Below, one piece after another: positions 9,498 through 18,406 of a stretch of DNA of 64,000 nucleotides (position 1 is the first letter of the stretch; every line of letters starts with the position of its first letter). This DNA comes from Acetobacter oryzifermentans. Its GTDB lineage: Bacteria; Pseudomonadota; Alphaproteobacteria; Acetobacterales; Acetobacteraceae. Location of the stretch: NCBI RefSeq assembly GCF_001628715.1, contig NZ_CP011120.1, forward strand, positions 992,001 to 1,056,000, written 5' to 3'. The translations under genes and the position numbers were made by a program. The notes beneath the pieces are model-generated. The model ran no database searches. It saw only the letters and a program-made list of their open reading frames with translations, and was not told the origin of the DNA.

Positions 9498-11783
9498 GTG
9501 ACGGCGCAGGATAAAAAAGAACAGGCCCCTGTAAAAGCTCGTTCACCAGCCCGAAAAGCAGCGCCCAGAAAACCTTCTACCCGCCCACCTCGGCAGAGCA
9601 GAAAAACGGCAGAGCGGAAGATCACTCTGGAAATGCCGGAACGGTTTATCAACCGCGAGCTGTCTTGGCTGGATTTCAACCAGCGCGTGGTGGAAGAGGC
9701 CGATAACGCCCGCAACCCCCTGCTGGAACGTCTGCGCTTTTTATCTATCAGCGCCAGCAATCTGGATGAATTCTATTCCGTGCGTGTGGCCGGGCTTGTC
9801 GGGCAGGTGCGTGAGGGGTTAACCAAACTTTCCCCCGATGGCCGCACCCCCGCCCAGCAGCTTGAGGCTGTGCGCGAACGCTGCGCCCGCCTGCTGCGTG
9901 AACAGCAGCGAATCTGGACAGAACTGCGCGGCCTGTTGGCAGAAGCAGGCGTAGAGCTGTGCGAACCAGATGCGCTGACAGAGGCTGATCAGGAACATCT
10001 GGCCAAAATCTTTATGGACAGGGTGTTTCCGGTTCTCACACCTCTTGCCGTGGACCCTGCGCATCCGCTGCCGTTTATCCCCAATATGGGGTTGGCACTG
10101 GGTTTGCGCCTGCTTTACGCAGATACGGGCCTGTTCGCCATGAACGCTCTTATTCTGCTGCCTGCGCAGATAGAGCGTTTTATCCGCCTGCCATCTCCTG
10201 CCCCAGCAGCAGATGCGACAACCCCGCCAAAGGTGCGCTTCTTCCGTCTGGAAGACCTGATTACCCTGTTTATTGACCGTCTGTTTGATGGTCTGGAAGT
10301 GGGTGAAAGCGGTGTGTTGCGCGTGGTGCGCGATACCGACGTGGAATTTGAAGATGAGGCGGAAGACCTTGTCCGCTCCTACGAAACGGCTCTAAAGCGC
10401 CGCCGCCGTGGGGTTGTTATCCATCTGGATATGGAAAAGCGGGTGCCGACGGAACTGGCAGAAGCCATTGCCTCGGATCTTGATTTGCCGCCCGACGAAA
10501 TTGCCGTGCATTCCGGCATGATTGGCGTGGTGGATCTTAAGCAGATGATTGTGGATGACAGGCCAGACCTGTTGTTCCCGCCCTATACTCCGCGCTTTCC
10601 TGAGCGTATCCGGGATTTTAACGGTGATTGCTTTGCCGCTATCCGCGCCAAGGACTTGCTGGTGCATCACCCGTTTGAAAGTTTTGATGTGGTGGTGCAG
10701 TTTCTGCGGCAGGCAGCGCTGGACCCCAACGTGATTGCTATCAAGCAGACGCTGTATCGCACATCGCGCGATTCACCCATTGTAAAGGCGCTGATTGAGG
10801 CGGCGGAGTCCGGTAAATCCGTTACTGCCATGGTGGAATTGCGCGCTCGATTTGATGAGGAAGCCAATATTCGCCTTTCCCGCGCGCTGGAAGCTGCGGG
10901 TGTGCAGGTCGTGTTTGGCTTTGCGGATTTAAAAACCCACGCCAAGCTCAGCCTTGTGGTACGGCGAGAAGGGGGGCTTGTGCGCTCTTACGCGCATTTT
11001 GGCACAGGCAACTACCACCCCATTACGGCCCGTATTTATACAGATCTTTCCTTCTTTACGTGTGATCCGGCATTGGCGCGGGATTCTGCACGCCTGTTCA
11101 ATTACGTTACAGGCTACGCCATGCCTGCGCAGATGGAGAAAATTGCCTTTTCCCCCATCACCATCCGCAGCACGTTGAAGGAACTGATTCAGGAAGAAAT
11201 TGATCACGTTAAAGCGGGTAAGCCCGGCAGCATCTGGTTGAAGATGAATGCGCTGGTGGACCCGGATCTGATTGATTGCCTGTACAAAGCTTCCTGCGCG
11301 GGGGTGAAGATTGTGGGCGTTGTGCGCGGCATTTGCTGCCTGCGCCCCGGAGTTCCCGGTCTTTCAGAAAACATCCGCATTAAATCTATTGTCGGGCGCT
11401 TTTTAGAACATTCGCGCATTTTTGTGTTTGGTAACGAACATCGTCTGCCATCGCGCTATGCCAAGGTCTTTATTTCCTCGGCAGATTGGATGACGCGAAA
11501 TATGGATTGGCGCGTGGAAAGCATGGTGCCCATTACCAACTCCACGGTGCATGCGCAGGTTTTGGGGCAGATCATGGTGTCCAACATTCGTGATACCCTA
11601 CAATCATGGATGCTGGAGCAGAACGGAGAATGGCGGCGCGTAAACCCCGGAAACCGGCCTTTTTCCGCACATGAGTGGTTTATGACACATCCTTCACTTT
11701 CCGGTCGGGGCTCAGCCGCGCATGACACACCAATCCGCGCCCCGGCGTCTTTGACCTCTTCACAGGACTTGCTGATAGATTGA
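9498..11783 (+). CDS. ppk1: Polyphosphate kinase 1
   Basis: This 761-residue enzyme polymerises the gamma-phosphate of ATP into polyphosphate at the inner membrane. The N domain begins [17 protein letters not shown], the head domain follows, and the catalytic C1/C2 domains hold the phosphohistidine region [11 protein letters not shown] and [14 protein letters not shown] motif [16 protein letters not shown] 9498 is the start, supported by AGGAAAGGAAG just upstream. The first 45 or so residues are a Lys/Arg/Pro/Ala-rich tail ([19 protein letters not shown]) ahead of the usual family start; it looks disordered and could bind polyphosphate or nucleic acid. The gene is followed by ppx, so synthesis and degradation are encoded together. 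Confidence 0.95.
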   Translation: MTAQDKKEQAPVKARSPARKAAPRKPSTRPPRQSRKTAERKITLEMPERFINRELSWLDFNQRVVEEADNARNPLLERLRFLSISASNLDEFYSVRVAGLVGQVREGLTKLSPDGRTPAQQLEAVRERCARLLREQQRIWTELRGLLAEAGVELCEPDALTEADQEHLAKIFMDRVFPVLTPLAVDPAHPLPFIPNMGLALGLRLLYADTGLFAMNALILLPAQIERFIRLPSPAPAADATTPPKVRFFRLEDLITLFIDRLFDGLEVGESGVLRVVRDTDVEFEDEAEDLVRSYETALKRRRRGVVIHLDMEKRVPTELAEAIASDLDLPPDEIAVHSGMIGVVDLKQMIVDDRPDLLFPPYTPRFPERIRDFNGDCFAAIRAKDLLVHHPFESFDVVVQFLRQAALDPNVIAIKQTLYRTSRDSPIVKALIEAAESGKSVTAMVELRARFDEEANIRLSRALEAAGVQVVFGFADLKTHAKLSLVVRREGGLVRSYAHFGTGNYHPITARIYTDLSFFTCDPALARDSARLFNYVTGYAMPAQMEKIAFSPITIRSTLKELIQEEIDHVKAGKPGSIWLKMNALVDPDLIDCLYKASCAGVKIVGVVRGICCLRPGVPGLSENIRIKSIVGRFLEHSRIFVFGNEHRLPSRYAKVFISSADWMTRNMDWRVESMVPITNSTVHAQVLGQIMVSNIRDTLQSWMLEQNGEWRRVNPGNRPFSAHEWFMTHPSLSGRGSAAHDTPIRAPASLTSSQDLLID

Positions 11784-11880
11784 TGTCTGAAATCATGAGC
11801 TTTTTTCTTGCGTCGGGATTATCCCATCCCCGTTGTTCCAAACTGTGCAGCCAGTTTTTGCAAACGGGGAGGGGGTTTTA

Positions 11881-13371
11881 ATGGAAGCTGATCAACCGTG
11901 CCGTTCCGCAGTGGTGGATCTTGGCTCCAATTCTGTAAGGCTTGTGGTTTTTGAAGGGCGCTCGCGCAATCCGCTTCCCATTTTCAATGAAAAAGCCGTG
12001 CTGCGTTTGGGGCGCGGGCTGACAGAAACCGGGAAGCTGAATGAAGAAGGCGTGGAAATGGCAAAGGAAGTGCTCAGCCGCTTCCATGCCATTGCCCGCG
12101 CCATGAAGGCCGATCCGTTTGAAATTCTGGCAACCGCTGCTGTGCGGGATGCCAGCAATGGGCCCGCTTTTGTGCAAGCCCTGCGTGAAAGCATGCCCGG
12201 CGTGCCCATCCGCATTCTTTCTGGTGAGGAAGAAGCCGATCATTCCGCTATTGGCGTTATGTGCGGTATTCCCGGCGCTTCCGGTCTGGTGGCCGATGTG
12301 GGCGGTGGGTCTTTAGAGCTTATTCGCCTTACGCCACAGGGGCGGCATGATGCCACAACCCTGCCTCTGGGCATGATCCGGCTTGCGGATCGTTCTGGCC
12401 GAGATCTGGATAAAGCCAAAACGCTGGCAGATAAGGATATTGGCGGCGTAGAGTGGTTGCCCAAGGTAAAGGGCGGCACACTTTATCTGGTAGGCGGAGC
12501 TTTTCGTGCGTTGGCGCGGCTCCAGATTGCGCGCACGCAATATCCGCTCAACATCGTGCACTATTATACAATGGATGTGCAGGAAGCGCGGGAGATGACG
12601 GGCTGGCTGCAAAACAGTTCGCGCCGTAGTTTGGAACGTCTGCCCGGTGCACCACGCAAGCGGTTGGATGATACGCCTTTTGCAGCCATGGTGCTGCGGC
12701 GGCTGATGAAAAAGGTGCAGCCGGATAAAATTGTTTTTTGCGTGGATGGCCTGCGTGAGGGCTGGTACATGCTTAAGGTTGCGCCAGATATTCTGGCCCA
12801 GAACCCGATGGATGTGGTGGCGCGTGAAATGTGTGCCCGTTTTGGGCGTAGCAATTCACTTCCTTATGCCTTGATGCAGTGGACAGATTTTTTGCGGCCG
12901 GAGGAAACGACAGAAGAAAAATACCTGCGGCATCTAGCCTGTTATCTGTCTGATATCGGCAGCCACGATCACCCTGAATATCGGGCGGAGCAAACGTACT
13001 GGCGTATCTTGCGCGTGCAGAGTGGTGGATTTGACCATCCTTCCCGCGCATGGTTGGCGTTGGCGTTGGCTATTCGTTACGCAGCAGATCAGCAGGCACT
13101 TTTTCTGGCAACGTCTCGCGCATTATTGAGTGAGCAGGACTGGAAGAGCGCCGTAGTGCTGGGGCTGGCCCTGCGGCTGGCTTATTCTCTCTCCGGCGGT
13201 GCGGGGCGGTTGCTGGAAGGCACATCCTTGGAATGGGAAGAAGACGCGCTGGTGCTGATCCTGACATCTACCCGTGTGGCCGTAAAAGGCGAGAGCGTGC
13301 GCCGCGGGCTGGAACGTCTGGGCCAAGCCTTGGGTGTTGCAACACGTTTCGAGATTGAATTGGTCGGCTGA
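11881..13371 (+). CDS. ppx: Exopolyphosphatase / Ppx-GppA phosphatase
   Basis: This protein of about 496 residues is of the ASKHA fold and hydrolyses terminal phosphates of polyphosphate (and possibly pppGpp). The actin-like phosphate 1 loop is AVVDLGSNSVRLVVFEG near residue 10, followed by LATAAVRDASNG and the ILSGEEEA element. VADVGGGSLELI is the phosphate 2 loop. The C-terminal third contains an HD-like helical region (YLSDIGSHDHPEYR). ATG 11881 is chosen because a GGGGAGGGGG purine run lies 6 bases upstream; an in-frame TTG at 11833 is less likely. It lies about 100 bases after ppk1. Confidence 0.92.
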   Translation: MEADQPCRSAVVDLGSNSVRLVVFEGRSRNPLPIFNEKAVLRLGRGLTETGKLNEEGVEMAKEVLSRFHAIARAMKADPFEILATAAVRDASNGPAFVQALRESMPGVPIRILSGEEEADHSAIGVMCGIPGASGLVADVGGGSLELIRLTPQGRHDATTLPLGMIRLADRSGRDLDKAKTLADKDIGGVEWLPKVKGGTLYLVGGAFRALARLQIARTQYPLNIVHYYTMDVQEAREMTGWLQNSSRRSLERLPGAPRKRLDDTPFAAMVLRRLMKKVQPDKIVFCVDGLREGWYMLKVAPDILAQNPMDVVAREMCARFGRSNSLPYALMQWTDFLRPEETTEEKYLRHLACYLSDIGSHDHPEYRAEQTYWRILRVQSGGFDHPSRAWLALALAIRYAADQQALFLATSRALLSEQDWKSAVVLGLALRLAYSLSGGAGRLLEGTSLEWEEDALVLILTSTRVAVKGESVRRGLERLGQALGVATRFEIELVG

Positions 13372-13541
13372 TATGCCCTAAACAGGATACAGGTGCGGGG
13401 TGGACAACCCCCATCTATCGGGGCACATTACGGTTTATACATCCTGATATGGTGCAGTAGCGCGGTTGGTTAGCCGGCTTGCTGTAACTGTCGGCCAGAA
13501 TCAGGTTTTGAATAACCGGTAAAGCAGCGGAACCTTATCTC

Positions 13542-15860
13542 GTGTCTTCTGAAGAGATCATAGATCCCACAGTCCAGCACGATGCTTCTGTCCGAAGGGT
13601 TCTGCTGCACCTTGTTCTGCCATTTGTTGTTACGGTTATGGCCGTGTTGGCCATTGCGCTGGTGGGCGTAAATTCCTACCGTACCACCAAGGAAGGTGTT
13701 TCCACCCTTACGCACCAGCTTATGGGTGCTGTGCAGCAGTATATTGTGCAGCAGGTTACAGATTATATTCAGCCTGCCGCAAACGGTAATCTGATTGCTT
13801 CGGGCATGATTGAGCATGCCCCTACGCAGGTGGCGGACAAGGTTTTTTATTCTTACGGCAGCACCATGTTGCGGAAAATTCCGCAGTTGCAGTCTTTCTA
13901 TCTGGCGGATGATGATGGGCACTTCATGCTTATCGCCCGTGCAGCGCAAAAAGGCGTGCAGGAGCATGTGCGCCTGATTGAAAAAAACGGCCACACATAT
14001 TTCCATCACGCATTTTGGGATGATAGCGGGCAGAAAATTTCCGAAACGGAAGAAGATGCCAAGGGGTATGATCCACGCACGCGGGATTGGTATAAAAATA
14101 CTGCCGCAACAGATAAAGTAACGTGGACAAAGCCACACCTGTTCCCCACCACCAGCCAGTTTGTCATGACCAGTTCTTTGCGGTTCAAGACAGACGCTGG
14201 CCATACAATGGTGTTTGCCACCAATATTTCCCTGAACGAGCTCAGCTCTTATCTGGATCAGATCAAAGTTGGTAAAACTGGCTCCGCCATGATTGTGGAT
14301 AGCAAGGGCCTGTTTATTGCCGGTAAAAATCTCACGCAGCAGGCCAAGGCCGCGGGGTGGGACCCAGATAAAATGGTGCTGGACCGCAATGCCTATCCGG
14401 TTTTTGCGTTGGGGTATGATCATTACCGAGTGCGTGGTGTTGGGCCACGGCATGTTACATGGGATGGCACGGATTACATCACCATTGCCGCAGCTTTGCC
14501 GCACTATTCCGATAGCTGGATTTTGCTGATGGCCGCGCCCGAAAGTGATTTCGGGTCCTTCGCACGCCAAAGCAGCCACCAGAGCTTGCAGTTTTTGGCC
14601 ATTATCACGGTTTTCTCTCTTGTGCTTGCAGGGCTGCTGGTGCGGCAGGTGCGGCGGACAGAATACAACACGCGCCTGTTGGGGAAACAGAAAGAGCAGA
14701 TCCAGCGCGAAAGTTCTGCTGTGCAGCAGGTGGCCGTTGCGCCGCGTTTGTTTGATCCCACGGTGGAACCACTTAGCCTGACAGAGCAGTTAACGCTTGT
14801 AACAGGTGCCCGGCGTGCCACGCTTTGGCGTTTCCTGCATGATGGTGCAGCTATGGTGTGTGAAGATGCGTATGACCAAACGCAAAACACACATTCCGGT
14901 GGTTTTGAAATGGCCCGCACAGAATTGGGGCCGTTCTTTTCCGCGATAGAGGAAGGAAATGCGTTCTCGGTTGAAAATGCAGCCGTAGACCCGCGCACCA
15001 CGCGGTTTGAACGTTTAACCATGCGTGAACTGGGCACAAAAGCATTGGCTGTGTGCCCCGTGCATGGCCCGCATGGGGTGGAAGGTGCGATTATGCTGGA
15101 AGATCCGCATCTTCAGCCGCATCTGCTTTACTTTCTTGATCTTATGGCCGGAGTAGCGGCCCTGCGTTTTGCCGCACAGGTGCAACTGCTCAATAACCAG
15201 ACCAGCCAGATTGTAGATGCCGGGCAGCAGGTTGCCACCCTGGATGTGCCAGCACCTAAATCTGATAATATACTGATGAAGGCGCCAGAAGCCGCAGCCG
15301 TTAATTCTGCCAGTATTTATCCGTCTGTTGCTGTGTTGGTCATCACATTCTCAGACCCCGTAGTGGAAGGGGAAAAAGAAACCGAGGCCCTGATCGCGCT
15401 TATCAACCAACTGGCGACAGATGTGCAGTCTGTCGCGCAGGAAGAAAAACTGTTTGCCGTAGAAGTGGCGGGCCATCGCATGATTTGCATGGCAGGTTGC
15501 CTGCCAACTCCAGATGTTACAGCCATTGTTCGTATTGCAGATGCTGCGCTTAAAATGCGTGAAATCTTCATGGCGTCACTGGCCGCAGCAGATCTGGAGC
15601 CAGTGTTTACCATGGGCATTGATTATGGGCCGGCATTTGGTGGTGCAGTTGGGAACGAACCCAAGGTGTTTAACCTGTGGGGGCAAACCGTCTCTTTGGC
15701 TGAGCTGATGGCACAGGGGGCGGCAGATCCCGGCACTATTCAGGTTACAGAGCGTGTTTATGGCGTGTTGCGTGACAGGTATCTGTTCCGGAGCCGTGGC
15801 TCCTTTTTTGCACCGCATCTGGGGCTGGGGCGTGCCTATACATTGGCGGCAAGGCGATGA
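13542..15860 (+). CDS. Membrane sensor: dCache - TM - GAF-like - degenerate nucleotidyl cyclase domain
   Basis: The 772-residue protein has a short cytoplasmic N terminus, a TM segment (about 20-45), a large periplasmic dCache sensor (about 50-335, with the typical YDPRTRDWYKN), a second TM (about 350-371), a GAF-like region (about 400-550) and a class III cyclase-like domain at about 590-770. In the cyclase domain the residues expected to be catalytic are altered: metal Asp positions align with T602 and H645, and the transition-state Asn and Arg with S718 and L722. It therefore looks catalytically dead. The start is GTG 13542; no upstream purine run is strong. The stop overlaps the mlaE-like start by ATGA, so the sensor appears coupled to a lipid transporter. 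Confidence 0.8.
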   Translation: MSSEEIIDPTVQHDASVRRVLLHLVLPFVVTVMAVLAIALVGVNSYRTTKEGVSTLTHQLMGAVQQYIVQQVTDYIQPAANGNLIASGMIEHAPTQVADKVFYSYGSTMLRKIPQLQSFYLADDDGHFMLIARAAQKGVQEHVRLIEKNGHTYFHHAFWDDSGQKISETEEDAKGYDPRTRDWYKNTAATDKVTWTKPHLFPTTSQFVMTSSLRFKTDAGHTMVFATNISLNELSSYLDQIKVGKTGSAMIVDSKGLFIAGKNLTQQAKAAGWDPDKMVLDRNAYPVFALGYDHYRVRGVGPRHVTWDGTDYITIAAALPHYSDSWILLMAAPESDFGSFARQSSHQSLQFLAIITVFSLVLAGLLVRQVRRTEYNTRLLGKQKEQIQRESSAVQQVAVAPRLFDPTVEPLSLTEQLTLVTGARRATLWRFLHDGAAMVCEDAYDQTQNTHSGGFEMARTELGPFFSAIEEGNAFSVENAAVDPRTTRFERLTMRELGTKALAVCPVHGPHGVEGAIMLEDPHLQPHLLYFLDLMAGVAALRFAAQVQLLNNQTSQIVDAGQQVATLDVPAPKSDNILMKAPEAAAVNSASIYPSVAVLVITFSDPVVEGEKETEALIALINQLATDVQSVAQEEKLFAVEVAGHRMICMAGCLPTPDVTAIVRIADAALKMREIFMASLAAADLEPVFTMGIDYGPAFGGAVGNEPKVFNLWGQTVSLAELMAQGAADPGTIQVTERVYGVLRDRYLFRSRGSFFAPHLGLGRAYTLAARR

Positions 15861-16753
15861 GCGGGAGCCAGCAAACAGGCGGCCCTAATCTGCCGTCGGA
15901 TGATGAACCAGATCTGATCCTGCAAACAGATGCGCATAAACCTGCCAAGCGTGTTCCGCTGCACGAATGGATACGCAGAAAGCTGGCATGGATTGGCCGG
16001 CTTGTGCGCAGGCAGGCGCGGTTTTTTCTGGTTGTTCTGGGGGCAGGCTGGGGCGTTATTTTTGAGAGTTTTCGTTCTCACGCATGGCGCCGCACGGTAA
16101 GGTACGAATTTGTAACCACCATGAACAACATTATCGGCGGGGGTGTGAGTGCATCACTGTTTGCCGGTATGCTTACGGGTGTGGCTGCCGTTTCTCAGGT
16201 TATTTACTGGTTGGGTCTTACCGGCCTTGCCAAAATGACAGGCTCCATTCTGGTCAATGTGGTTATCCGTGAAATAGCACCCATTCTGGTGGGCATTCTG
16301 CTGCTGGGGCGCAATGGCATGCTGTCCGCTACAGAGCTAGGGTTGCTGACCATTGGCGGGCAGGTGCGGTCTATGCAGTCTGTCGGGATGGATCCGTTTC
16401 TGTTGCTGGTTCTGCCGCGCACGCTGGCGTTTACCGTGGCTGGGTTTACGCTGGGCATTCTGTTTTCCATGTCATCATTGATAACCGGGTATGTCATGAG
16501 CCGTATTTCTGGCGTGATTACAAACCCGATCTGGACGTTTCTGGATGATGTGGCTGCGGCCATGTCTGTAACTGATTATGCCATTATTCCGCTTAAATTT
16601 ATCATGGTTGGTTTTGTGGTGGGGCTTGGCGGCTGCCTGACGGGCCTGACCGCCACCAATGAAGATTCACTACGCACCTTGCTGCCACGCGGCTTTTCCC
16701 GCGGGATGCTGATTGTGATGATGGTGAGCGTTCTGTTTAGTCTGGATCTGTAA
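15857..16753 (+). CDS. MlaE-family ABC transporter permease
   Basis: This 298-residue inner-membrane permease is of the MlaE/YrbE type, which with MlaF, MlaD and MlaB moves phospholipids between the membranes. After a polar N-terminal extension of about 80 residues come the conserved helices: GGGVSASLFAGMLTGVAAVSQ, VVIREIAPILVGILLLGRNG (the EIxP-like signature), and GLLTIGGQVRSMQSVGMDPF (the cytoplasmic coupling helix). The C-terminal part includes VVGLGGCLTGL. It is complete and not degenerate. The start overlaps the upstream sensor stop, and the next gene follows after one base. I give no mla symbol because orthology to the maintenance-of-lipid-asymmetry system is not proven. Confidence 0.9.
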   Translation: MSGSQQTGGPNLPSDDEPDLILQTDAHKPAKRVPLHEWIRRKLAWIGRLVRRQARFFLVVLGAGWGVIFESFRSHAWRRTVRYEFVTTMNNIIGGGVSASLFAGMLTGVAAVSQVIYWLGLTGLAKMTGSILVNVVIREIAPILVGILLLGRNGMLSATELGLLTIGGQVRSMQSVGMDPFLLLVLPRTLAFTVAGFTLGILFSMSSLITGYVMSRISGVITNPIWTFLDDVAAAMSVTDYAIIPLKFIMVGFVVGLGGCLTGLTATNEDSLRTLLPRGFSRGMLIVMMVSVLFSLDL

Positions 16754-16754
16754 G

Positions 16755-17456
16755 ATGGAGGCGTATTCAGCAGGCCCACTTCTGGAATTAAACAAGGCGG
16801 TGCCTTCCTTTGAGGATAGCGGCTTGCCGCCAGTGCCCTTCAGCATGAAGCTGATGCCCGGTGAATGTATGATTGTGGAAGCGCGAGACCCAAGCCGCGC
16901 CACCATGTTTGCAGATTTGTGCAGCGGTATGGTGGAGCTGGAAAGTGGGCAGGTCAGCTTTATGGGGCTGGATTGGGCAAACCTGAAAGATCGGGAACTG
17001 AACGCACTGCGCGGGCGTATCGGACGCATTACACGCCGGGCCAGTTGGGCGGAGTTTATGCCCACGCATCTGGGTATTATTTTGCAGCAGTTGCACCATA
17101 CCACCCGCACTTTGGATGATCTGGTGGCAGAGGCTGTGCGACGTTCAGAAAGTTTTGGCTTGCCGGGTGTGCCTACAATTAGCCCATCCTTGCTTTCTGA
17201 TACGGATCTTACGCGCGTTTCATGCGTGCGGGCTTTTATGGGGCAGCCGCATTTGCTGCTTTTGGAAGACCCGCTGGAGGGTGGCCCGCCCGAACTGTAC
17301 AACTCTTTCCTATCTTCGATAACAGAAGCGCGGGATAGAGGGGCAGGCGTAATCTGGCTGGTGCGCAGCAATGCCGTTTGGCAAAGTTACCGGCAGGGTA
17401 TTACCTCCACATGGCGTCTTGCTGATGATGGCCTAGTAGCAGTACGGATGGCATAA
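16755..17456 (+). CDS. MlaF-like ABC ATPase with degenerate nucleotide-binding motifs
   Basis: The 233-residue protein occupies the MlaF slot and keeps the overall ABC layout (FSMKLMPGE before the P-loop, VELESGQVSFMGLDW after it). The catalytic motifs are changed. Where Walker A should read G-x-x-G-x-G-K-S/T it has EARDPSRATMF (42-52). The Q-loop glutamine is replaced in GRITRR. The LSGGQ signature is LLSDTDL (146-152). Walker B is LLLLEDP, with the D-E pair reading E-D. The switch histidine region is WLVRSN. It is full length without frameshift, so this is likely a pseudo-ATPase kept for a structural or regulatory role. Its stop overlaps the mlaD-like start by one base (TAATG). Confidence 0.82.
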   Translation: MEAYSAGPLLELNKAVPSFEDSGLPPVPFSMKLMPGECMIVEARDPSRATMFADLCSGMVELESGQVSFMGLDWANLKDRELNALRGRIGRITRRASWAEFMPTHLGIILQQLHHTTRTLDDLVAEAVRRSESFGLPGVPTISPSLLSDTDLTRVSCVRAFMGQPHLLLLEDPLEGGPPELYNSFLSSITEARDRGAGVIWLVRSNAVWQSYRQGITSTWRLADDGLVAVRMA

Positions 17457-18406
17457 TGTTCCAGCTCCGCTTAAGACAGAAAGTGAAACCTCTTATTTCT
17501 CTGCGTTATGCAGATGAATGGGTTGGATTTCTTGTTCTTCTCAGCCTTGTTATTTTTGCAGGCGCGGTGATTGAAGCCGGTGTGCTGCGAGATTGGTTAA
17601 CCCCGCCAGCGCGCTTGCGCGTGGTGCTGCCAGCTTCTGGCGTGGGTGGCCTTACGGTTGGGGGCGATGTGCAACTTATGGGTGCACATGCAGGCACCAT
17701 CCGTTCCATTAAGCTCAACCCGTCTGGCAGCATGTATGCGCTGGTGGATCTGGACCCACAGGCCAAGCCATTTATCCGGCGCGATAGTTCGGCCATTATT
17801 CGCAAACAGTTAATTGTAACAGGTGCCGCTTATCTGGATCTCAGCCGCGGGCATGGGGAGCCAATGGATTGGAGCTACGCAGTTGTAAGCGCAACGCCAG
17901 CGCCTAACCCGGCAGACCAGATTACCGCTACGCTCAACAGCATTCAGGCCGAAATCATGCCCGCACTGGCAAGTGCACGGCACATGATGGCACAGCTTGA
18001 TGGCACCATTAGTGATATGCACGCAGGCAAGGGCACAGTTGGCCAGTTGATGACGAATGATCAACTGATCAAACAGGCAGAAGCCACTATTGTTTCGCTC
18101 AATGGGGTGATTGACCGCCTGAAGCCGATTGAAAACCAGATTTCTGGCATCATGAACAAAACCGATGCCACAGTGGCAAACCTGAAAGGGGCCTCGCACG
18201 ATTTAAAGGGCGCAACACCGCATCTGCCGGGTATTGCGGCTAATCTGGATGCCAGCACCGCAGATCTGCCAGCATTGCTGGCGCAGGCGCAAACCACACT
18301 TTACGGGCTGGAAAAACTAACAGACCAGCTACGGGGTATGTGGCTACTGGGGGGACAAAAAGTGATACGGCATAACCGTCTGTCACCTAAGCAGGTGCGG
18401 CCATGA
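17456..18406 (+). CDS. MlaD/MCE-domain lipid transport protein
   Basis: This 316-residue protein has a single N-terminal TM helix (about 24-45, VGFLVLLSLVIFAGAVIEAG) and one MCE domain (about 50-130). The MCE domain includes VVLPASGVGGLTVGGDVQLMG and the VTGAAYLDL strand. A long helical C-terminal part (about 155-300) is rich in Ala, Gln and Asn and resembles the coiled region in longer MlaD-like proteins. The protein should sit in the inner membrane with the MCE ring in the periplasm and form a channel or platform for lipids. It overlaps the genes on both sides, which supports a single transcript and fixed stoichiometry with the permease. Confidence 0.88.
   Translation: MFQLRLRQKVKPLISLRYADEWVGFLVLLSLVIFAGAVIEAGVLRDWLTPPARLRVVLPASGVGGLTVGGDVQLMGAHAGTIRSIKLNPSGSMYALVDLDPQAKPFIRRDSSAIIRKQLIVTGAAYLDLSRGHGEPMDWSYAVVSATPAPNPADQITATLNSIQAEIMPALASARHMMAQLDGTISDMHAGKGTVGQLMTNDQLIKQAEATIVSLNGVIDRLKPIENQISGIMNKTDATVANLKGASHDLKGATPHLPGIAANLDASTADLPALLAQAQTTLYGLEKLTDQLRGMWLLGGQKVIRHNRLSPKQVRP

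Noticed and set aside
9302..9514. Short open frame spanning the hdaA-ppk1 gap
   Set aside because: It overlaps both flanking genes in another frame and has no similarity or ribosome site.
13470..14579. A 369-codon open frame on the minus strand
   Set aside because: It lies antisense to the dCache sensor gene and reads through its codon structure; it shows no family motif or ribosome site.
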